Assembly (NCBI GenBank): GCA_910585895.1
Contig: CAJUHY010000055.1
Location: 1-18,365 of the forward strand
Length of the DNA stretch: 18,365 nt
Direction of reading: 5' to 3'
Source of the DNA: an uncultured Lachnospiraceae bacterium
Lineage (GTDB): Bacteria; Bacillota; Clostridia; Lachnospirales; Lachnospiraceae
Shown: piece after piece, positions 13,416 to 18,365 of the stretch
How the letters are laid out: every line of letters begins with the position of its first letter
Numbering within the stretch: position 1 is the first letter of the stretch
Position numbers and translations under genes: made by a program
The notes under the pieces: generated by a model
Databases searched by the model: none
Seen by the model: only the letters and a program-made list of their open reading frames with translations
What the model was told of the DNA's origin: nothing

Positions 13416-16400
13416 TTAAACGATGCCTTTAAAGCTAAATGTAAAGTCCAAAGGCTTACTCACATCTATTAAATATTCCGGATGCACCTCTGACAGCCAG
13501 CTATCATCGCCGCCCACACCCATCTGCTGCAGCGCTGCGCGCACAACTGTATAATGCACCTGGGGCAGTTCATAGGGATGCATGGCGTTTTCCAATTCAT
13601 GCGGCGTATAAGGCAATGCCGAAAAACTCATCTTATCTCCCGAAAACAGGATTCCGCGTCCGGTATTGTCTGTAATTTTTGCCCAACGCACTCCTGTCTT
13701 ATTGCCGCATTCCTGGGGAACCAGATATTTTGCCATATTGTCGGCAACTTTGTTGCGGTAAATACCGAGCTTTGCACCATGCCGACGGTCAGCATAAGTC
13801 TCCGCAGGACCATCTCCATACCACTCAAGATTCTCGAAATCTGCGTTAAATTTAAACAGAACGCCAAACTCCGGCATATCCCGCAGTTCCTCTACCGGCT
13901 CGTAATGAAGCGACACGGTGACAGTCCCATCTCCAAACACTTCATAGCCAAGGCTGCATCTGCTCTGCGGCGTTGTCGGCATACAATAATAATAAGTAAT
14001 TACCACACTGTGCTGTTTCTTTTCAAACCTTGGATTTTCCCCAGCATCTTCATCTTTTCTCAGATACATGCTGGCCAATTTCCACTGCCCATAACGAACC
14101 TGCATCTTATTTCCAAAGTCGTTGTCCACTGGCGCACGCCAGAAATTAGGCATGGGAATCTTCTCCAGCAATTCCCGGCCTCCGTAACGATAAGACACCA
14201 TACCGCACTCTTTGATACTGAACATACATTCAAAATGCTGTCCCCGCACACCGATATTCCATTTACCCTTAATAACTGTAATCTCGTCTGTAATCTGCTG
14301 CGGCTGTCTCTTTACCTCAAATACACCCTGGCCAAAGGCAAGTTCATATCCGGCTTTGGCCCAATAGGTCTCCTCTTTCAAACGGAAAGATACTGTCACT
14401 GCATATTCGCCGGGAATCTGTGGAAGCTGCATTGGCAATCCATACTCTTTCTCACTCAACGGCTCCACATCTGTGACAAGCAATGCCTGTTGTAAAAATT
14501 TTCCATCCTTCTCTAATAATACCACACAATCAAACTGATTGGTATTGGTAAATAGATTTTTATTATTTATCAGTACTTTACTTTCAGAAACCTCAGCTGT
14601 AATATTCTGATAATTATATTTTACTTCCTGCATTTTGGGAGATTCATCCCTGTCACCACCATAAACAATTCCATTCCCGCTGAAATTATAATCTGTGGGG
14701 CGTTCTCCAAAGTCTCCACCGTATGCCTGGAACTTATTGCCGTAACGGTCCTTTTTCTCAATGGACTGGTCAATGTAATCCCAGATGAATCCTCCCTGAT
14801 ACAAAGGTTCCGTATCTGTCAAGTCAGTATATTTGTGCATAGCTCCACAGGAATTGCCCATCGCATGTGTATATTCACAGCAGATAAAAGGCTTGCTTCT
14901 GTCCTTCTGCAAAAATTCTTTGATACTTGCCACAGACGGATACATCTGGCTCTCCATGTCACTGCTGTCATTATAACGCCTGTCATTAAACACTCCCTCA
15001 TAATGCACCAGTCTGGTATCATCAAGCTTGCGGAACATCTTTGCCATCTCAAAGATAACGCTGCCGCCATATGATTCATTTCCACAGGACCAGATTAAAA
15101 CAGACGGATGATTCTTATCCCTTTGGTAACAGGAATTGACACGGTCCAACATCATCGGCTCCCACTCTTTGCGGTCACCGGGAACCACATCTTCTGCTGA
15201 CACCTCACCGCGCTGAATAGGTTCCCAGCTTCCATGGCTCTCCATATTATTCTCCGCAATCATATACAGTCCATATTTATCGCAAAGTTCATAAATTCTG
15301 GAATCATCCGGGTAATGGCAGGTGCGGACCGCATTGATATTGTGCCGCTTCATAGTAATGATATCCTGCAGTAACTCCTCGTCATTGGGTACGCGCCCTC
15401 TCTTAGAACTAAATTCATGGCGATTCACACCCTTGAACACAATTCGTCTGCCATTGAGGCACATGATATTATCCATCATCTCAAAACGGCGGAATCCCAC
15501 CATCTGTACAAATACTTCCAGAAGTTCACCATCCTTGTCTGTAACTTCTACGAACAATTCATAAAGATTCGGTTCCTCCGCGCTCCAAAGCGCCGGCGCT
15601 TTTACAGGAATTGTCACTGTAAATTCCGGTGATGCTTCCGCCTGTTCCTGTGCCACTACCACGCTGCCATCACGAAGTGTAAATGAAATCTTTCCTTGCC
15701 CAAGTGTCTTACATGTTATCTGTAAATCTGCATCCTTGTACTGCTCGTCCAAAAGCGTACGGACACAGATATCCTGTACATGCACCTTAGGCACGGTATA
15801 CAGATAAACACTGCGGTATATTCCTGAAAAACGGAAGAAATCCTGGTCCTCACACCAGCTGGATGCTGTCCATTTAAATACCTGAACCGCCAGTTTATTC
15901 TCTCCTTCCACAAGATAGGGCGTTAATTCAAATTCAGCAGGAGTAAAACTGTCTTCACTGTAACCCACATACGTTCCATTCAACCATAATGCCATACCGC
16001 TTTCCACACCCTGAAAAGAAATATACAGTGGCTGACCTTTCATATTGTCTGGGAGCGTAAAATACTTGACATAACTCGCCACAGGATTAAAGAATTCTGG
16101 AATTTCACCAGCTTCTATATCCTCTCTTCCATCCCAGGGATACTGCGTATTGGCATATTGGGGCGCATCGTATCCTTCCATCTGGATATGCGCCGGCACC
16201 CTGATGTCTGCCCATGACTTACAGTCATACTCAACCGCTTCAAACCCCTGGATGGCAGACTGATAATTCTTGCCATAAGAAAATTTCCAAAGTCCATCCA
16301 GAGAATATCTATAACTTGTCTTTTGTTCTTCCAACTCCTGCAACGTTGCATAATAAGTGTGGTCGGAATGGGCTTCCATTCGGTTTTCTGCAAATATTTG

Positions 16401-16436
16401 GGGGTTGCTAACCTTCCCATAATCAAATTGTATCAT
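13416..16436 (-). CDS. lacZ: GH2 beta-galactosidase (LacZ-type)
   Basis: This 1006-residue cytoplasmic enzyme hydrolyses terminal beta-galactosides. Domain order follows LacZ: sugar-binding jelly roll (about 30-220, with GLWKFSYG and VPAHIQMEGYDAPQYANTQY), an Ig-like domain (about 221-320), a TIM barrel (about 325-620), a linker domain, and a C-terminal small-chain beta-sandwich (about 735-1000). The acid/base Glu454 is in IWSCGNESYGG and the nucleophile Glu521 in FICCEYTHAMGNS, matching E. coli Glu461 and Glu537. NRHEF (338-342) is also conserved. GGAGG lies 6 bases before the ATG. No signal peptide is visible. It starts the enzyme group of the locus and would convert galacto-oligosaccharides to galactose. 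Confidence 0.97.
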   Translation of the reverse strand: MIQFDYGKVSNPQIFAENRMEAHSDHTYYATLQELEEQKTSYRYSLDGLWKFSYGKNYQSAIQGFEAVEYDCKSWADIRVPAHIQMEGYDAPQYANTQYPWDGREDIEAGEIPEFFNPVASYVKYFTLPDNMKGQPLYISFQGVESGMALWLNGTYVGYSEDSFTPAEFELTPYLVEGENKLAVQVFKWTASSWCEDQDFFRFSGIYRSVYLYTVPKVHVQDICVRTLLDEQYKDADLQITCKTLGQGKISFTLRDGSVVVAQEQAEASPEFTVTIPVKAPALWSAEEPNLYELFVEVTDKDGELLEVFVQMVGFRRFEMMDNIMCLNGRRIVFKGVNRHEFSSKRGRVPNDEELLQDIITMKRHNINAVRTCHYPDDSRIYELCDKYGLYMIAENNMESHGSWEPIQRGEVSAEDVVPGDRKEWEPMMLDRVNSCYQRDKNHPSVLIWSCGNESYGGSVIFEMAKMFRKLDDTRLVHYEGVFNDRRYNDSSDMESQMYPSVASIKEFLQKDRSKPFICCEYTHAMGNSCGAMHKYTDLTDTEPLYQGGFIWDYIDQSIEKKDRYGNKFQAYGGDFGERPTDYNFSGNGIVYGGDRDESPKMQEVKYNYQNITAEVSESKVLINNKNLFTNTNQFDCVVLLEKDGKFLQQALLVTDVEPLSEKEYGLPMQLPQIPGEYAVTVSFRLKEETYWAKAGYELAFGQGVFEVKRQPQQITDEITVIKGKWNIGVRGQHFECMFSIKECGMVSYRYGGRELLEKIPMPNFWRAPVDNDFGNKMQVRYGQWKLASMYLRKDEDAGENPRFEKKQHSVVITYYYCMPTTPQSRCSLGYEVFGDGTVTVSLHYEPVEELRDMPEFGVLFKFNADFENLEWYGDGPAETYADRRHGAKLGIYRNKVADNMAKYLVPQECGNKTGVRWAKITDNTGRGILFSGDKMSFSALPYTPHELENAMHPYELPQVHYTVVRAALQQMGVGGDDSWLSEVHPEYLIDVSKPLDFTFSFKGIV

Positions 16437-16518
16437 ATCATACCTCCAGGTTTTTATTTTGTATCATGGAAAGTGCAAAGCAATTTCCTATTGTGCGAGT
16501 GCGCATAATTACTTTTGT

Positions 16519-16558
16519 CTTATAGGAAATAGTCTTGTAAAGACTACTTTCCTATAAG
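16519..16558 (-). promoter_or_regulatory. Strong hairpin with central palindrome upstream of the beta-galactosidase gene
   Basis: CTTATAGGAAATAGTCTT (16519-16536) pairs with AAGACTACTTTCCTATAAG (16540-16558) with a single bulged base and a 3-base loop. The centre, AGTCTT-GTA-AAGACT, is a perfect 6-3-6 palindrome. TTTCCTAT occurs a third time at about 16484-16491. The element lies between the permease terminator and the GH2 start in the likely control region of the enzyme operon; there is no T-tract. It may be an operator, an RNA leader hairpin or part of a tandem terminator. Confidence 0.5.
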
Positions 16559-16566
16559 CTAAAACA

Positions 16567-16590
16567 TACCCCGCAGCTTGCTGCGGGGTA
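16567..16590 (-). terminator. Intrinsic terminator after the sugar permease genes
   Basis: TACCCCGCAG (16567-16576) and CTGCGGGGTA (16581-16590) form a perfect 10-bp GC-rich stem with a 4-base loop. On the minus strand it is followed by TGTTTTAG. It lies 35 bases beyond the stop of the MalG-like permease at 16626 and should limit read-through into the GH2 gene. Confidence 0.85.
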
Positions 16591-16625
16591 TAAGATAAAG
16601 TGCTGCAAAACAATATCTTCTAACA

Positions 16626-17438
16626 TTATTTTACTGCTCCGGTAATACCTTCTGCAAAACTCTTCTGCAATAAGAAGAATATAATAATGGTTGGCAGGCT
16701 ACAAATCAGAACCGCCAGCATCAGAACACCGTAATCTGTTACATAACCTTCTGTCAGGTTTGCAACAAGCATTGGCATTGTGATAGTATCATCCTGCGTC
16801 ATCATTACCTTCGGCCATAAATAATTGTTCCATGCATTCATAAACGTAATTGTCATCGCTGCCGCATAAGTAGAGCGCATGGTCGGGATAAACATACGGA
16901 AGAAAATCTGAATCTCATTCAATCCGTCAATCCGCGCCGCCTCTATAATATCATGCGGAAAACTCCTCGCGCTCTGCCGGAACATCATAATCAGGAACGG
17001 CGTAGATATCGTCGGCAAAATGAATCCCAGTGTAGTATTCAGCAAATGAGCAGATGAAAACATACGGAACAACGGAATCAGCGTTGCCACGAACGGAACC
17101 ATCATACCTAAAAGCAATATGGACATAACAGCATCTTTACCCTTATCATGATAAATCTCAAATCCATATCCGGCAAGGGAACAGATAACTAACGCAACAA
17201 CTGTTAAGATGACAGAGTATTTAAATGAATTAATCATTGCGGTGCCTACCGGGGACTGGGAAATCAATGCTTTCCAGTTATCTATCAACGCTGTCCCCGG
17301 AAGCATTACGCCTCTGCTGACATCCACACTCTTATTAGTGGCGCTGATTAACATCCAGTAAAGCGGGAATACAGAAATCAGTGATACAATTGTCAAAAAA
17401 ATATACATCAATATATTCATTCTCTTTGTCTTAGTCAC
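16626..17438 (-). CDS. Carbohydrate ABC transporter permease, MalG type
   Basis: This 270-residue inner-membrane permease of a sugar importer has six predicted helices, beginning MNILMYIFLTIVSLISVFPL. The EAA loop that docks the ATPase is EAARIDGLNEIQIFFRMFIP (166-185). It ends with LLQKSFAEGITGAVK, a typical MalG/CUT1 C-terminus. The GTG at 17438 was chosen because AGGTGAT lies 5 bases upstream; a GTG at 17447 and an ATG at 17420 are alternatives. It overlaps the MalF-like gene by 8 bases, showing coupled translation. The neighbouring GH2 and GH53 enzymes suggest galacto-oligosaccharides as substrate, which is an inference. Confidence 0.95.
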   Translation of the reverse strand: MTKTKRMNILMYIFLTIVSLISVFPLYWMLISATNKSVDVSRGVMLPGTALIDNWKALISQSPVGTAMINSFKYSVILTVVALVICSLAGYGFEIYHDKGKDAVMSILLLGMMVPFVATLIPLFRMFSSAHLLNTTLGFILPTISTPFLIMMFRQSARSFPHDIIEAARIDGLNEIQIFFRMFIPTMRSTYAAAMTITFMNAWNNYLWPKVMMTQDDTITMPMLVANLTEGYVTDYGVLMLAVLICSLPTIIIFFLLQKSFAEGITGAVK

Positions 17439-18339
17439 GCTTATCACCTACTTTCATCTGCACAAATGCCAGAATTGCCACCAGAATAAATATCAGGAAG
17501 GACATTGCTGCCGCATATCCAAAGGTGGGCACATATTTAAAGGACATATTGTAAATATAATGAGACATTGTAATTGTCGCGTTTGCAGGTCCGCCCTTTG
17601 TCAGGTTGACAGACTCATCGAATAACTGCAGTGTTCCGTTTGTTGACATGATTGCCGTAAGAAGAATGGTCGGCTTCAACAGAGGAACCGTTATTTTAAA
17701 GAAAGTCTGCATCGGGCTTGCGCCGTCAATCTTAGCTGCCTCATACACAGAATATTCTATATTTTGTAAACCGGACAGATAGAATACCATGTTGTATCCA
17801 GTCCATCTCCAAACCAACGCAATGATAATGATAATCTTTGCACTTGTCGCATGACCAAGGAAGTTATATCCTGTATGTAAAATTCCCAGGTTTACCAATA
17901 CCGTGTTAATAAAACCGTCCACACCGAACAGGGAACGGAAGATAATTGCATAGGATACCAGCGATGTCGCGCATGGCAGGAAAATTGCTGTACGGAACAA
18001 TCCTTTACACCGCAGGTCTTTGTTATTCAGCATAGATGCCAGAATCAATGCCAGAACAAGCATGATTGGCACCTGAATAATCAGGTATAAGAAAGTATTT
18101 GTTAAAGATGTCATAAAGACATTGTCTCTGAACATACGAACATAGTTGGCAAGAGGATCGCCGAAACTCAGATTGTTCGCCTTACCTGTCTGCAGAGATA
18201 AAATGAAAGCCTGAATCATGGGCCAAAAACTCATGACTGCAATCATAAGCGTTGCTGGTGTTAAAAATGCCCAACCGGTCAGATTATGCCTTCTCTCAAG
18301 AGACATTTTTCTTTTTTTGGGTTCTTTCACTTGACTCAC
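17431..18339 (-). CDS. Carbohydrate ABC transporter permease, MalF/UgpA type
   Basis: This 302-residue inner-membrane permease pairs with the MalG-like protein. It has an N-terminal cytoplasmic basic segment (KEPKKRKMSLERRHN), a first helix at about 22-49, further helices, and the EAA loop EAAKIDGASPMQTFFKITVP (200-219). The start is a GTG at 18339 with AAAGGGGGAT about 8 bases before it; the nearby ATG at 18341 is followed at once by a stop. The substrate-binding protein expected in such operons is not in the window and probably lies just beyond base 18365. CUT1 importers commonly share an MsmX-like ATPase encoded elsewhere, and none is seen here. Confidence 0.95.
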   Translation of the reverse strand: MSQVKEPKKRKMSLERRHNLTGWAFLTPATLMIAVMSFWPMIQAFILSLQTGKANNLSFGDPLANYVRMFRDNVFMTSLTNTFLYLIIQVPIMLVLALILASMLNNKDLRCKGLFRTAIFLPCATSLVSYAIIFRSLFGVDGFINTVLVNLGILHTGYNFLGHATSAKIIIIIALVWRWTGYNMVFYLSGLQNIEYSVYEAAKIDGASPMQTFFKITVPLLKPTILLTAIMSTNGTLQLFDESVNLTKGGPANATITMSHYIYNMSFKYVPTFGYAAAMSFLIFILVAILAFVQMKVGDKRD

Positions 18340-18365
18340 ATCCGTATCCCCCTTTAGTCAGTTAG

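Noticed and set aside
13554..14495. Open frame of 313 codons on the plus strand
   Set aside because: It is antisense to the C-terminal part of the GH2 beta-galactosidase, whose reading frame is clearly conserved.

Overview
The window looks like chromosomal DNA from a Gram-positive gut-type Firmicute, most likely a member of the Lachnospiraceae (Clostridia). The basis is moderate GC, strong AGGAGG-type ribosome binding sites, sigma-A-like promoters, a HisC of the clostridial form and a small protein that resembles DUF6483. This placement is an inference, because the window carries no rRNA or other marker gene. Almost everything is on the minus strand, so transcription mostly runs from high to low coordinates. 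The only convincing plus-strand gene is the small protein at 4689..5075.

Region 1..4690 is a MacB/Ykn-like ABC export cassette. In transcription order it reads adaptor 1 (MFP1), ATPase, adaptor 2 (MFP2), then an FtsX/MacB-type permease whose start lies at base 74 and which runs out of the window. Two different membrane-fusion adaptors serve one ATPase. All three complete genes carry low-complexity or tandem-repeat expansions: an acidic insert with a 60-bp repeat plus an acidic tail in MFP1, four 12-residue repeats at the C-terminus of the ATPase, and a Pro/Glu-flanked extra domain at the coiled-coil tip of MFP2.

Region 4690..9950 is housekeeping. The small plus-strand gene faces glyA (serine hydroxymethyltransferase) across a shared bidirectional terminator. 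glyA has its own near-consensus promoter inside the 3' end of a DUF1294 gene. Upstream of it is a tightly coupled set, hisC then DUF368 (PopT-type polyprenyl-phosphate transporter) then DUF1294, and before that a class I/II aminotransferase. A very long palindrome (9999..10113) separates this region from the next.

Region 10127..18339 is a carbohydrate locus: two sugar ABC permeases (MalF-like and MalG-like), a terminator and a hairpin-rich leader, then a LacZ-type GH2 beta-galactosidase, an unrecognised 611-residue protein, a 72-residue zinc-ribbon protein and a GH53 endo-beta-1,4-galactanase. None of these enzymes has a visible signal peptide. The simplest reading is import of beta-galactan oligosaccharides followed by breakdown in the cytoplasm. 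The 611-residue protein and its translationally overlapping zinc-ribbon partner are the least explained parts and the best candidates for new biology.
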